A stretch of DNA of 64,000 nucleotides from Burkholderia ubonensis. GTDB lineage: Bacteria; Pseudomonadota; Gammaproteobacteria; Burkholderiales; Burkholderiaceae. Shown one piece after another: positions 45,944 through 56,183 of this stretch (position 1 is its first letter; every line of letters starts with the position of its first letter). The translations under genes and the position numbers were made by a program. The stretch spans positions 1,116,001 to 1,180,000 of the forward strand of contig NZ_CP013421.1 in the NCBI RefSeq assembly GCF_001718695.1, written 5' to 3'. The notes beneath the pieces were generated by a model, which was not told where the DNA came from, did not search any database, and was given only the letters and a program-made list of their open reading frames with translations.

Positions 45944-47902
45944 TCAGGACGCCGACAACATCACCGACACGCCCGTAGCCGTATAAACTGGCGTCGCCTT
46001 GAAGCCGTCGACCGTCACCGTCGCGAACTTCGCGGCGAGCGCCGCGCCGTCGATCAGCGCGATCGTGTCGCCGGCCTTCGGCGCATAGCCGTTCACGAAC
46101 TTCACGTGAAGCGTGCCGCCGGCGACGGTGAGCGGGCCGCCGACGCGCAGGCGGCCGCCGCCTTTGCCGTCGATGTCGAGTTCGAGCGTCGTGTTCGCGA
46201 GCTGCGTGTAACGCGTCGCGATCGTGACCGGCGCGGCCGCCGCGATCCGGACGCCGCCGCCCGCGCCGACGTACACGTCGCCGTTGCCGAACGCGCTCGC
46301 GGACGCCGCGGCGAGCGTGCCGCCGTTCACCTGCGTGCCGCCCGTGTAGCTGTTGTTGCCGGCGAGCGTCAGCGTGCCGGTGCCTTGCAGCGTCAGCTTG
46401 CCGGCGCCGCCGATGTCGTTGCGCCACTGGTCGGCCGCGTAGAAGCCGCCGCGCGACGCGTCCATCGACACGACCACGTTGCCGTTGAACGTGCCGTAGC
46501 CGTCGGCCGCGGTGAACAGGTTCAGGCGGCCCCAGCCTTCCGCATCGTCCATCACCGGGTAGCCCGACGGCAGCTCGGTGGTCTTCAGCACGACCCGCCG
46601 CTGGTCCGCGCTCAGGTACGGGAAGCGCGTCTGCAGCAGCACCTCGGCGCCCTTGGGCACGACGGGCGGCGCGTCGGTCGATTCGATCGCGCCGAAGCCG
46701 AACGTCAGGCGGCGCAGGAACGCGGCCCGGTTCGCGGTGTAATCGGCGAACCGGTCGGTCGCCGTGGTGCCCGAATGCGCGAACGCGGCGAACGTCGCGT
46801 CGGTCGTTCCCGTGAGCTGCTGCAGCGCCTGGTGCGCCTGGCCGTACGCGGCCTGCGCGTCGCTCGCGTAGGCGGTCAGGTTCGCCGCGCTGATGGCCAG
46901 CGCGAGCATGCGGCCGCCGATCACGTCGAGCGGCGAATGCATGCCGGCGAGGATCCGGTTCTCGCCGAGTTCGAGGCCGCGGCTCACCATCTCCTGGAAG
47001 CGCTCCGGCACGAGCCACGCCATCGTCGTCGCGTCGCGCATCGCTTCGGCCTCGTGGCCGCTGATGAAGCCGCCGTCGGTGGCGGGCGTCGCGCTTTCGG
47101 CGGGCACGAGCGTCGGCGCGACGACGACCGCGGCGCTCCAGCGGTACGGACGCGCATATTTATAGAAGCGCTTCGACGGTTCGGTCGACGCGTTGGTGCC
47201 CATTTCGTTGAGCAGATCGACGACCTTGCCGAAGTTCGCGTTGGTGCTGCTGCCGACGCCGGTGTTGTTGCCGGCGTCGTTGTACAGCACCGTGGTCGCA
47301 TCGGCCGGCACGCTGGTGATGCTGGTCGTCTGCTGCGCGGCCGTGCGCCACGCGTCGGTGAGCGGGCCCATCCCGTCGGTCACGCTGTAGCCTTTGCCGC
47401 GCCGGTCGTCGAAGTAGGCCGCATCGGCCTGCTGCTGCGTGCGTGCGGTCGTTGCGTCGACCACGTATTGAACGTTGGCGGCGAGCACCGTGCCGTTCAG
47501 AATCGTGCCGCACGGCGTGCCGCTGCTGGGCAGGCCCGAGCACGTCGACGCCACCACGGCCGGAAACGCGCCGTTGGCCGGCGCGTTCACGCCCGCGTCG
47601 ACGATCATCGTCGACGGCTGCCACAGATCGAGGAAGCGGCTCACGACCCGCACCGCGGCGTTGGTCGACAACGTCGCATAGCGCGCGTCGCCGCGCTGGT
47701 TGGTCGCGATGTTGTCGACGAACGCCGGCACGCTCGGCACCGGTGCGCTGTCGACGAAGCCGGGGTCGGCGGGCGGCGCCGGCATCGCGGCGCTGGTCGC
47801 CGGGGTCGATGCGACGTCGTCGCCGCCGCCGCAGGCGGCCAGTGCGAGCGCGCTCGCGAGTGCTGCGACGTGCAGCGGAAAACGGCGGGGTGACACGATC
47901 AT
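45944..47902 (-). CDS. PAP2-family phosphatase lipoprotein with C-terminal autotransporter-type repeat
   Basis: A 652-residue exported protein. A lipobox, LAAC, puts the modified Cys at 24. A class A acid phosphatase/PAP2 domain shows all three motifs: K244-x6-R251-P252, SGH at 281-283, and R316-x5-H322-x3-D326. After it comes about 170 residues of unknown type, then a passenger-associated transport repeat (GTGTLTLAGNNSYTGG within 501-530) and a beta-rich C-terminus with ALIDGAAL. Such repeats normally occur in autotransporter passengers, but no beta-barrel translocator follows. Cell-surface or periplasmic dephosphorylation of an unknown substrate is inferred. Confidence 0.85.
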   Translation of the reverse strand: MIVSPRRFPLHVAALASALALAACGGGDDVASTPATSAAMPAPPADPGFVDSAPVPSVPAFVDNIATNQRGDARYATLSTNAAVRVVSRFLDLWQPSTMIVDAGVNAPANGAFPAVVASTCSGLPSSGTPCGTILNGTVLAANVQYVVDATTARTQQQADAAYFDDRRGKGYSVTDGMGPLTDAWRTAAQQTTSITSVPADATTVLYNDAGNNTGVGSSTNANFGKVVDLLNEMGTNASTEPSKRFYKYARPYRWSAAVVVAPTLVPAESATPATDGGFISGHEAEAMRDATTMAWLVPERFQEMVSRGLELGENRILAGMHSPLDVIGGRMLALAISAANLTAYASDAQAAYGQAHQALQQLTGTTDATFAAFAHSGTTATDRFADYTANRAAFLRRLTFGFGAIESTDAPPVVPKGAEVLLQTRFPYLSADQRRVVLKTTELPSGYPVMDDAEGWGRLNLFTAADGYGTFNGNVVVSMDASRGGFYAADQWRNDIGGAGKLTLQGTGTLTLAGNNSYTGGTQVNGGTLAAASASAFGNGDVYVGAGGGVRIAAAAPVTIATRYTQLANTTLELDIDGKGGGRLRVGGPLTVAGGTLHVKFVNGYAPKAGDTIALIDGAALAAKFATVTVDGFKATPVYTATGVSVMLSAS

Positions 47903-48065
47903 GCGGACTCCATCCTGAAGGTCGAAGATGGCGGATTGTCGAGCGCGATCGTGACGCGGCCGTTAAGGAATTGTGGCGCGTCGCGGTCGACGCGGCCGAA
48001 TGCTCACTATTTGGTGAATTCGTGCTGCAAAACGTTTGCGGCCAGTATGAACCGGCCGCGTGCGG

Positions 48066-49652
48066 CTACGCGTGGGCTGCGCTCTCATCGAGTCGAAACA
48101 GCGCGACTGCGTTGGCCAGCTGGCTGCCCTGTTCTTCGAGCGATCGGGATGCGGCGGCCGCTTCCTCGACGAGCGCGGCGTTTTGCTGCGTGACTTCATC
48201 CATCTGTGTGATCGCCAGCGTGACCTGCTCGATGCCGCGGCTTTGCTCGCTCGACGCCGCCGCGATCTCGCCCATGATGTCCGTCACCCGCGCGACGGCC
48301 TGCGTCACCTGGCTCATCGTGTCGCCCGCGTGGTTCGCGAGGCGCGATCCGTCTTCGATCTTCTCCACCGAATGCGAGATCAGCTCGCGAATTTCCTTCG
48401 CGGCGCTCGACGCGCGCTGCGCGAGGCTGCTGACCTCGCCCGCGACGACCGCGAAGCCGCGGCCCTGCTCGCCGGCGCGCGCGGCCTCGACAGCGGCGTT
48501 CAGCGCGAGGATGTTGGTCTGGAATGCGATGCTTTCGATCAGCCCCGTGATGTCGGCGATCTTCGACGAGCTCGCGCTGATTTCGGTCATCGTCTCGACC
48601 ATCGATCCGACCGCGACGTTGCCGCGCTGTGCGACTTGCGACGCGTTGTCGGCCAGCGCTCTGGCCTGCTGGGCGTTGTCGGCGTTCAGCCGCACGGTCG
48701 ACGTCAATTGCTCCATGCTCGACGCGGTTTCCTGCAGCGATGCGGCCTGCTGTTCGGTGCGCGACGACAGGTCCATGTTGCCGGCCGCGATCTCGCTCGC
48801 TCCCGCCGCGACGTTGCTCGACGCGGCGCGGACCTGCGCGATCAGCCGCACGAGGTTCGCCTGCATTTCGTGCATCGACGCCAGCACGCTGCCGCGCGGT
48901 GCAGCGGCGCTCGCGGCGTTGCCGGCGAGGTCGCCGGCCGCGATGCGCTGCGCGATGCCGTTGAGCATTGCCGGTTCGGTGCCGAGCGAGCGGATCAGGT
49001 CGCGCGCGATGGCCCAGCCGGCCACCATCGCGCCGACCGCCGCGGCGAGGCAGATGGCGGTCTGCAGCAGCCGTTGCGACGTATAGCGGTCGCCCGAATC
49101 GGTCACGAGCTGCGCGGCCCGCTCGCGCGAATAGGTCGCAAAAGCGTCGGTCGCGGCGACGAGCCGGACCAGCAGCGGGCGGCACTGTTCGTCGATCATC
49201 GTGATCGCCTGATCGCGCCGGTTGTTCACGGCGGCATCGACGATCGCGCGCGCGACGGGCCCGTAGCTGGCCTCGACCGTGTCGATCTGTCTGACGAGTT
49301 CGCGCGCCTTGTCGGTCGCGTCGGTGCCCGGGCCGACGGCGAGCCGCAACTGGCGAAGCAGGGTGCCGACGTCGCGGTCCGCCTGCAGCGCCGCCTCCTT
49401 TTCGTGTTCGACGTCGGCCGCGGAGCCTGCGAGCACGATGTTGCGCGCGGCGATTGCGCGCCGGTCAACCGCGACGTGCACGCGGTCGGCGAGCGTCGCG
49501 CGCGCGTTGATGCCGTTCACGTAGTCCGAGAACCTCCCATGCGCGCGGCTGAGGGAGACGATGCCGAGCACCGACACCAGCAGCACGACGCAGGTCAGAA
49601 CCCCGAACGCGAGCATCAACTTCGCGCGAATGGTCAACGGCTTGTTACTCAT
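48066..49652 (-). CDS. Methyl-accepting chemotaxis protein
   Basis: A 528-residue chemoreceptor: membrane segment about 12-34, a periplasmic four-helix-bundle type sensor (about 35-185), a second membrane segment about 190-210, a HAMP domain and a signalling domain. The hairpin tip, [36 protein letters not shown] in nature, is recognisable here. The C-terminus ends in LDESAAHA, without an NWETF-type methylation-enzyme tether. The ATG at 49652 has AGGA eight bases upstream. An ATG nine bases earlier is less well placed. The ligand is unknown. Confidence 0.93.
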   Translation of the reverse strand: MSNKPLTIRAKLMLAFGVLTCVVLLVSVLGIVSLSRAHGRFSDYVNGINARATLADRVHVAVDRRAIAARNIVLAGSAADVEHEKEAALQADRDVGTLLRQLRLAVGPGTDATDKARELVRQIDTVEASYGPVARAIVDAAVNNRRDQAITMIDEQCRPLLVRLVAATDAFATYSRERAAQLVTDSGDRYTSQRLLQTAICLAAAVGAMVAGWAIARDLIRSLGTEPAMLNGIAQRIAAGDLAGNAASAAAPRGSVLASMHEMQANLVRLIAQVRAASSNVAAGASEIAAGNMDLSSRTEQQAASLQETASSMEQLTSTVRLNADNAQQARALADNASQVAQRGNVAVGSMVETMTEISASSSKIADITGLIESIAFQTNILALNAAVEAARAGEQGRGFAVVAGEVSSLAQRASSAAKEIRELISHSVEKIEDGSRLANHAGDTMSQVTQAVARVTDIMGEIAAASSEQSRGIEQVTLAITQMDEVTQQNAALVEEAAAASRSLEEQGSQLANAVALFRLDESAAHA

Positions 49653-49782
49653 CTTGCACATCCTGTCATGTAATTCGATAGCGTTCCGGATGGCGCGCAC
49701 GGTACATGAAGGATATGGGGGTGTGAATCGCCCAATCGTTTGCGGGTCGCGTATGCTCAAACGAACGATCGAAGCGGTACGG

Positions 49783-51301
49783 TCAAGCCGGTTGCGCAAA
49801 CGATTTCGCGTCCGCGCGGCACACGCAATTGCGGCCCTGGCGCTTGGCGGTGTACAGCGCGAGGTCCGCCTGACGCGACAGCGCCTGCACGGACTTCGGG
49901 TGGCCGCGATGCGCGGTCGCGCAGCCGATGCTGACGGTGAACGCGGGCATCGTCGCGTCGAATCCGTCGAGGCAGTTGCGCTCCACCGCGCCGCGAATCG
50001 CTTCCGCGACGGTCGCCGCGCCGCTCTCGTCAGTATCGGGCAGCACGGCGACGAACTCCTCGCCGCCGTAACGCGCGGCGATATCGCCGCGCCGGCGCGT
50101 GTGGGCACGGATGCATTCGGCCAGGAACCTCAGCGCCGCGTCACCTTGCGCATGCCCGTATCGGTCGTTGTACTGCTTGAAGTGGTCGGCATCGATGAAC
50201 AGCACCGACAGGCTGGCGTCGTTGCCGCGCTGGAGCCGTTCCCATTCGTCGGCCAGCGCGACATCGAGCGCACGGCGGTTGCTCAGGCCCGTCAGCGGAT
50301 CGGTGCGGGTGAGATCGGTCAGCAGGGTCTGCTTGCGAAGATTGTCCCGCAACGCGAATGCGAGCAGCCAGACGACGGCGCAGAAGAGCGCGCAGATGAT
50401 CGATGCCGGCACGCCGACCGACCATGACACGCGTGATGTCGGCCAGCACGTCCTGCTCGGCCGGCGCGACGACCGCGATCAGCGGCGTACCCGGCACCCG
50501 CTGGAACGTATACAGCCGCAAGGTCCCGTCGATGCGCGAGCGCGCCGCGTAGAAGCCCGATTCGTGCTGCACCATCCGTTCGAACGCCTTCGAGCGACGC
50601 AGGCGCACCATCTGGCCATCGCTCAGCGGTGGGTTGCGCGCGAGTATCGTGCCGTCCGCGCGCAGGATCGCGCTGATGCCGTGGGGCCCGACGTTCAGCC
50701 GGGAAAGCAGCTGATCGAAATAGTCGAGGTCGATGGCGACGACCGCGATCCCGTTGAACGCGTGGTCCGGCCGCTCGATGCGCCGGGAGAGCGCGATGGA
50801 CTTCGTGCCGCCGCGCGAGCGCGCGTGATAGGCCTCGGACACGTAAAGGCCGACATTCGCCGCGTCGCGATGGACCTTGAAGTAGTCGCGATCGCTGAAG
50901 TCCCAGTGGTGGGACGGGCCGCAGCAGCCGTCGATCAGCTGGCCGTAGCGGTCCGTCACGCCCATCCCGGTCACGTATTGCGCGGCCGTGCGCTGGAACA
51001 GCAGATCATGGCGCAAGCCGGCATTCATGCGGGCCATCGCCGGGTTGCGAATATTGGTCGCGAGCGACGCGAGCGCGCTGTTCGACGTCTCGACGGTCCG
51101 CGCGATCTCGCTGACCAGCACCGCGGCGACGTTGCGCGACGTTTCATGCGCGTGCTCGACGACTTCGCTTCTCGCGGCCCAGAGCGTCATCGCGCTGAGG
51201 CCCAGCGCAGCGAGCGACATCAGTGTGCCGAGCGCGCCGACGACAAGATGGTGTCGTCCGGCCCAGTCGGCAATTTTCTCGATCGAAAGAGGTGCAGGCA
51301 T
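49783..51301 (-). pseudogene. Diguanylate cyclase interrupted by a frameshift
   Basis: Two abutting frames together encode one standard GGDEF protein. The first frame (from ATG 51301) gives a membrane segment, a Cache-type periplasmic sensor (VGLYVSEAYHARSRGG) and the sequence up to VLADITRV. Near 50425 the coding switches to the next frame (GTG 50430), which supplies the second membrane segment (ASIICALFCAVVWLLAFAL) and a GGDEF domain with active site GGEEF and inhibitory-site RRGD upstream. In the single-base difference the first frame continues into Arg-rich nonsense. It is either a true inactivating frameshift, a sequencing error or, less likely, recoding. The catalytic part itself looks intact. 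Confidence 0.85.
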
Positions 51302-51519
51302 TGGTCGCGCTCGTTCCGGAAGCCGGCCGCGACTGACGCGGCCGGGTCAAATCCGTGTTAACGGCAGGACTGCCCAGAAATCGAGGCCGGCATGCGGGGC
51401 GATGATGGCGGCGGCGCAACCGGCTATGGGCCGGCTGCGGGCGTTTATGCGATGCGATCGTGACAATCGCGGCAATCGTCGCGCTGGTTGCGCTTGGCGA
51501 ATCGGCGCCGCCCAACCGA

Positions 51520-52992
51520 TCAGTCGAGCCCGCCCTGGCACAGGTACTTGATCGACAGGTAATCGTCGAGTCCGTAGCGCGAGCCTTCGCGACCATAGCC
51601 CGATTGCTTTACGCCGCCGAACGGTGCGGCCTCGCTCGCGAGCGCGCCTTCGTTGATGCCGACGATGCCTGTTTCGAGCCGCGCCGACACGCGCGCGATG
51701 CGCCGCACGTCCTGCGTGTAGAAATACGCGGCGAGCCCGAACGGCGTGTCGTTCGCGGCGCCGACGGCCTCGTCCTCGGTATCGAAGCGAAACAACGCCG
51801 CGATCGGGCCGAACGTTTCCTCGCAGTTCAGTTGCATGTCGGCGGTGGCGTCGGCGAGCACCGTCGGTGCGTAAAAGTTCGGGCCGAGTTCGGCCAGACG
51901 CTTGCCGCCGGCGAGCACGCGCGCGCCGCGCTCGATCGCGTCGCCGACGTGGCGCGCAATCTTGTCCACCGCACGCGCGTTGATCATCGGGCCGATCTGC
52001 GCGGCCGGGTCGATCGCCGGCGCGACCTTCAGCGCGGCGACGCGCGCCGCGAGCTTCGCGGCGAATGCGTCGTAGACGCCGGCCTGCACGTACACGCGGT
52101 TCGGCGACACGCAGGTCTGACCGCCGTTGCGGAACTTGGCGGCCATCAGCCCGTCGACCGCGGCATCGAGTTCCGCATCGTCGAACACGATGAATGGCGC
52201 ATTGCCGCCGAGCTCCAGCGACAGCTTCTTCAGCGTCGCCGCCGACTCGCGTGCGAGCAGCTTGCCGACGGGCGTCGATCCGGTGAACGTGATCTTGCGC
52301 ACGCGGCCGTCGGCCAGCCAGTCGGCCACGGCGTCGATGCCGCGTTCGCGCGACGCGGCGATCAGGTTCAGCACGCCGGGCGGCACGCCGGCTTCCTGCG
52401 CAAGGAAGGCCAACGCGAGCGCGGTCAGCGGCGTGTCCTCTGCCGGCTTCGCGACGACCGTGCAGCCGGCCGCGAGTGCGGGCGCGATCTTGCGCGCGAT
52501 CATCGCGAGCGGGAAATTCCACGGCGTGATCGCGGCGACGATGCCGATCGGCTCCTTCACCGCACTGAGCCGCTTGCCGCGCTGCTGTTGCGGAATCAGG
52601 TCGCCGTACGTGCGCGTCGCCTCCTCGGCGAACCACAGCACGTACGACGCGCCGTAGGCGACTTCGCCGCGCGCTTCGGCGAGCGGCTTGCCCTGTTCGC
52701 GCGACATCAGCTTCGCGAGATCGTCGGTGTGCGCGACGATCGCCGCGTGCCACGCACGCAGGATCGCGGCCCGTTCGCGAGCGGGCGTTGCACGCCAGGC
52801 GGGCAGCGCGCGCGCCGCCGCGTCGGTCGCGGCGCGTGCGTCGGCGGCGCCGCTGTCGGGTGCGCGGGCAACGGTCTCGAGCGTCGCCGGATCGGCGACG
52901 TCGAAACGGCGGCCGTCGAGCGCATCGCGCCATGTGCCGTCGATCAGGTTGGCGGTGCGCAGCAGTTCGGTTCGGGACAGCGTAAGCGGCAT
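51520..52992 (-). CDS. gabD: NAD(P)-dependent succinate-semialdehyde dehydrogenase
   Basis: A 490-residue aldehyde dehydrogenase. Catalytic Glu260 (LELGGNAPFIV) and nucleophile Cys294 (NGGQTCVSPNR) are present, along with the cofactor segment ITPWNFPLAM and TFTGSTPVGK. The N-terminus and GKPLAEARGEV fit GabD, which oxidises succinate semialdehyde to succinate, the last step of GABA degradation. It is downstream of an Lrp-type regulator and an omega-aminotransferase in the same direction, which supports the assignment. Confidence 0.92.
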   Translation of the reverse strand: MPLTLSRTELLRTANLIDGTWRDALDGRRFDVADPATLETVARAPDSGAADARAATDAAARALPAWRATPARERAAILRAWHAAIVAHTDDLAKLMSREQGKPLAEARGEVAYGASYVLWFAEEATRTYGDLIPQQQRGKRLSAVKEPIGIVAAITPWNFPLAMIARKIAPALAAGCTVVAKPAEDTPLTALALAFLAQEAGVPPGVLNLIAASRERGIDAVADWLADGRVRKITFTGSTPVGKLLARESAATLKKLSLELGGNAPFIVFDDAELDAAVDGLMAAKFRNGGQTCVSPNRVYVQAGVYDAFAAKLAARVAALKVAPAIDPAAQIGPMINARAVDKIARHVGDAIERGARVLAGGKRLAELGPNFYAPTVLADATADMQLNCEETFGPIAALFRFDTEDEAVGAANDTPFGLAAYFYTQDVRRIARVSARLETGIVGINEGALASEAAPFGGVKQSGYGREGSRYGLDDYLSIKYLCQGGLD

Positions 52993-53096
52993 GACAGGTC
53001 CTTGGATGGAGCGATTCGGTGAAGACGGCAGCGGCGCGTGCGACTACTCCACGCGGACAGCACGCTGCCGCGTTCGAAGTTGCCGCACGCCGTTCG

Positions 53097-53588
53097 TCAG
53101 TGCCGTTCGCCGAACAGTGATTCGAGCGGGTAGTGCCGCTTGACGAACGGCGACTTGATGATCACGTAACTGAAGTATTTCTCGATGCCGATGTTCTGCT
53201 CGAGCAGCCCTTCGACGATCGTCTGGTAGTGGCTCACGCTGCGCGTGACGAACTTGAGCAGATAGTCGTAGCCGCCGCTCGCGAGATGGCACTCGACGAT
53301 CTCGTCGACATTGCGGATCGCCGCGACGAACCGGTCGAAGTCCTCGCGCCGGTGGTCGGCCAGCGTGACCTCCGTAAACACGATCTGCACATCGCCGAGC
53401 TTCTCGAGCTGAATGTGCGCGCCGTACCCGCCGATGTAGCCGGCTTTCTCGAGCCGCTTCACGCGGATCAGGCACGGGCTGGGCGACAGCCCGACGGCAT
53501 CGGCCAGTTCGACGTTGGTCATGCGCCCGCGCTTTTGCAACTGGGAAAGAATGCGCAGGTCGATCCGGTCTAGCTTGCTGTCCGTCAT
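53097..53588 (-). CDS. Lrp/AsnC-family transcriptional regulator
   Basis: A 163-residue Lrp/AsnC regulator: helix-turn-helix at about 5-55 (LDRIDLRILSQLQKRGRMTNVELADAVGLSPSPCLIRVKRL has the family pattern) and a RAM ligand-binding domain from about 65. It lies between the aminotransferase gene (88 bases upstream) and gabD (104 bases downstream) and probably controls this amine-degradation set in response to an amino acid or GABA. Confidence 0.93.
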   Translation of the reverse strand: MTDSKLDRIDLRILSQLQKRGRMTNVELADAVGLSPSPCLIRVKRLEKAGYIGGYGAHIQLEKLGDVQIVFTEVTLADHRREDFDRFVAAIRNVDEIVECHLASGGYDYLLKFVTRSVSHYQTIVEGLLEQNIGIEKYFSYVIIKSPFVKRHYPLESLFGERH

Positions 53589-53676
53589 GTTCGCGTCAGA
53601 AGGCAGGAATGGAATGTCTGGTTACTTTAGAGTCGAACGGTAGCCGCCACAAGCCCCGCTTTCCCGGTTGTCCGGC

Positions 53677-55077
53677 TCACGCGGGCTGCGTGTGCGCGGC
53701 GTCGAGCGCGCGCTGCACGCATGCGTCGGCCAGCACGTCGTCGAGCGTCTTGCGCACGCGCTCGAACATCAGGTCGAACTCGCCCGCGGTGAAACTCAGC
53801 GCGGGGGCGAAACCGAGCACGCCGTCGCCGAACGCGCGGAACACGACGCCGTTCGCGTAAGCGGCCGCCGCGATCTTGCCGGGCACGTTCAGCGCCGGCT
53901 CGAAGCGCGTCTTGCACGCCTTGTCGGCCACCAGTTCGAGCGCGCCGAGCAGGCCGGCCGAGCGCGCGTCGCCGACCAGCGGGTGGGCGCGCAGCGCGTC
54001 GAGGCCTGCCGCGAAGCGCGGCGCCATCGCCTGCCCGTTCGCGAGCAGCCCGCCGTCGTGATAGAGCTTCAGCACTTCGAGGCCGATCGCCGCGCTGACC
54101 GGATGCGCGGAATACGTGTAGCCGTGGCCGACCACGGCCGTATCGGCGCGGCTGCCGGCGATCCCTTCGTAGATTTCGTCGGACATGAATACCGCGCCCA
54201 TCGGCGCATAGCCGGCGGTCAGCCCTTTCGCGACGGTCATCAGGTCCGGTTCGACCCGTTCGGTCTCGCACGCGAACAGCGGGCCCGTGCGGCCGAAGCC
54301 GGTGATCACCTCGTCGGCGACGAACAGGATGCCGAGGCGCCGGCACGCGTCGCGCATCGCCTTCAGCCAGCCGGCCGGCGGCACGATCACGCCCCCGGAG
54401 CCTTGCACCGGCTCGCAGAAGAACGCGGCGACATTGTCCTCGCCGAGTTCGGCGACCTTCGCTTCGAGCGCGGCGACCGACGCGGCGATCAACGCCTGCG
54501 GATCGTCGCCGAGCGGGTGGCGATACGGGTAGGGCGACGGGATGTGATGCTGGTCCGCGCGCGGCAGGTCGAAGTGACGGTGGAACGCGGGCAGCGCGGT
54601 AAGGCCGGCGCCGATCGACGACGAGCCGTGATAGCCGCGCTCGAGCGCGATCATCTGTTTTTTCGACGGGCGGCCGGTCGCGTTGAAATAGTGCGTGATG
54701 AAACGCACGGCGGAGTCGATCGCATCCGAGCCGCCGAGCGTGAAATACACGCGGTTCAGCGACGGCGGCGCCAGCGCCGCGAGCCGTTCGGCCAGCTCGA
54801 TCGCGGGTTGCGAGCCGAAATGAAAATAGCCGGTCGCGTAGGGCAGCTTCGCCATCTGCTCGGCGGCGGCCTTCACGATGCTGTCGCGGCCGTAGCCGAC
54901 GTTCACGCACCACAGGCCCGAGAACGCATCGAGCAGCGTGCGGCCGTCCGCGTCGCGCAGGAAGACGCCGTCGGCGGAGTCGAGCACGGTGACGCCGCGC
55001 GCCTCGTGCGCACGATAGTTGACGACAGGGTGGATCAGGTGGTGACGATCGGCTTCGATCAGCGCGGCTTGGTTCAT
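53677..55077 (-). CDS. Class III omega-aminotransferase (GABA/putrescine/beta-alanine:pyruvate type)
   Basis: A 466-residue PLP-dependent aminotransferase of class III. The PLP-binding Lys is K284 in VAKGLTAGY. DEVITGFGRTG at 255-265 holds the conserved Asp and ERGYHGSS lies near 146-153. The N-terminal HLIHPVVNYRAHEARG and LWCVNVGYGR are typical of the group acting on omega-amines such as putrescine, GABA or beta-alanine with pyruvate as acceptor. With gabD two genes downstream, conversion of GABA to succinate is the likely pathway. The exact amine donor is uncertain. Confidence 0.9.
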   Translation of the reverse strand: MNQAALIEADRHHLIHPVVNYRAHEARGVTVLDSADGVFLRDADGRTLLDAFSGLWCVNVGYGRDSIVKAAAEQMAKLPYATGYFHFGSQPAIELAERLAALAPPSLNRVYFTLGGSDAIDSAVRFITHYFNATGRPSKKQMIALERGYHGSSSIGAGLTALPAFHRHFDLPRADQHHIPSPYPYRHPLGDDPQALIAASVAALEAKVAELGEDNVAAFFCEPVQGSGGVIVPPAGWLKAMRDACRRLGILFVADEVITGFGRTGPLFACETERVEPDLMTVAKGLTAGYAPMGAVFMSDEIYEGIAGSRADTAVVGHGYTYSAHPVSAAIGLEVLKLYHDGGLLANGQAMAPRFAAGLDALRAHPLVGDARSAGLLGALELVADKACKTRFEPALNVPGKIAAAAYANGVVFRAFGDGVLGFAPALSFTAGEFDLMFERVRKTLDDVLADACVQRALDAAHTQPA

Positions 55078-55240
55078 GGCAGGGCGGGACTCTCGTCGGG
55101 TGTCAGCGTGAGTTCATGCTACCGGGCGGGAAATCCGCACGCGTCTTCAATTTGCGGCCTGAAACGTACGAAAGCGGCGTTTGCACGGGGCGCTTCGGCA
55201 TTTTCTGCTGCGCGCCCCGCCGGGCCGGCCGCCGCGCGCG

Positions 55241-56167
55241 TCAGTAGCCGCGCGCGCGATCGACGACGCCGATCATCGGTTGCCCCGCGCGATGTCGCGC
55301 GAGGTTCGCGAGCACGGCGTCGACCGCGGTGTCGGGACGCGTCGCGCTGGCGATGTGCGGTGTGACGCGAACGCGCGGATGCGTCCAGAACGGGTGGCCG
55401 GCCGGCAAAGGTTCGGGGTCCGTCACGTCGAGGATCGCGCTGTCGAGCCGGCCGCTGTCGAGTGCCGCGAGCAGCGCGGCCACATCGAGCTGCGGGCCGC
55501 GCCCGACCTGCACGAGCGATGCGCCGGCCGGCAGCGCGCCGAACACGCGCGCGCCGAGCAGCCCACGCGTGGCGTCGGTCAGCGGCAGCAGGCAGATCAG
55601 GATGTCGGTGCGGGCCAGGAACGTGTCGAGCGCCGCGTCGCCTGCGTAGCAGTCGATGCCGTCGAGCATGCGCGGCGTGCGGCTCCAGCCGGCGCACGGG
55701 AAACCGAAGCGCCGCAGCGTATCGAGCACGGCCTGCCCGAGCGTGCCGAGCCCGAGCACGCCGACGCGTCGCGACGCGGCCGCGCGCACCGGCTTCTCGC
55801 GCCACGCGTGCGCGCGTTGCTGCGCCGCATAGTCGAACAGGTCGCGGTGAATCGTCAGCACCGCCTGCGTCACGTATTCGACCATCCCGTCGACGATGCC
55901 GGGCTCGACCATCCGCACGACCGGGATATGCGCGGGCACGCGCGACAGGTCGAATTGATCGATGCCGGCGCCGACCGAAAACACGATCTCGAGATTCGGC
56001 AGCAGCGCGACCGGATCGTCGGGCGGTTGCCATGCGGCGAGGTAGCGCACCGCGTGCGGATCGCCGATGTCGGGCCAGATCCGGAACGCGAGGTCGGGCG
56101 CCTGTTGCGCGAAGCGCTGCGCCCATTGCGCGCCGCGCACCGGGTCGGCCTTGTAGAGGAAGCTCAT
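55241..56167 (-). CDS. D-isomer-specific 2-hydroxyacid dehydrogenase (glyoxylate/hydroxypyruvate reductase type)
   Basis: A 308-residue enzyme of the GhrA-like group. The NAD(P)-binding GLGTLG lies near 135-140. The catalytic Arg is in VQVGRGPQLD, Glu in VTDPEPLP and His in TPHIASATRP. Such proteins reduce glyoxylate or hydroxypyruvate. The ATG at 56167 begins the conserved part (SFLYKADP). The frame upstream would run into the GNAT gene, which ends 16 bases earlier on the same strand, so both are likely co-transcribed. Confidence 0.88.
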   Translation of the reverse strand: MSFLYKADPVRGAQWAQRFAQQAPDLAFRIWPDIGDPHAVRYLAAWQPPDDPVALLPNLEIVFSVGAGIDQFDLSRVPAHIPVVRMVEPGIVDGMVEYVTQAVLTIHRDLFDYAAQQRAHAWREKPVRAAASRRVGVLGLGTLGQAVLDTLRRFGFPCAGWSRTPRMLDGIDCYAGDAALDTFLARTDILICLLPLTDATRGLLGARVFGALPAGASLVQVGRGPQLDVAALLAALDSGRLDSAILDVTDPEPLPAGHPFWTHPRVRVTPHIASATRPDTAVDAVLANLARHRAGQPMIGVVDRARGY

Positions 56168-56183
56168 CGCGCGTGCCTGCCGC

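Noticed and set aside
48060..49673. Plus-strand frame opposite the chemoreceptor gene
   Set aside because: It encodes Arg/Asp/His-rich sequence typical of antisense frames. The chemoreceptor on the minus strand has clear domains.
50141..51301. Reading the two halves of the diguanylate cyclase as two separate genes
   Set aside because: The first frame loses all similarity to the family right where the second gains it, and the second membrane segment and GGDEF domain would otherwise be missing.
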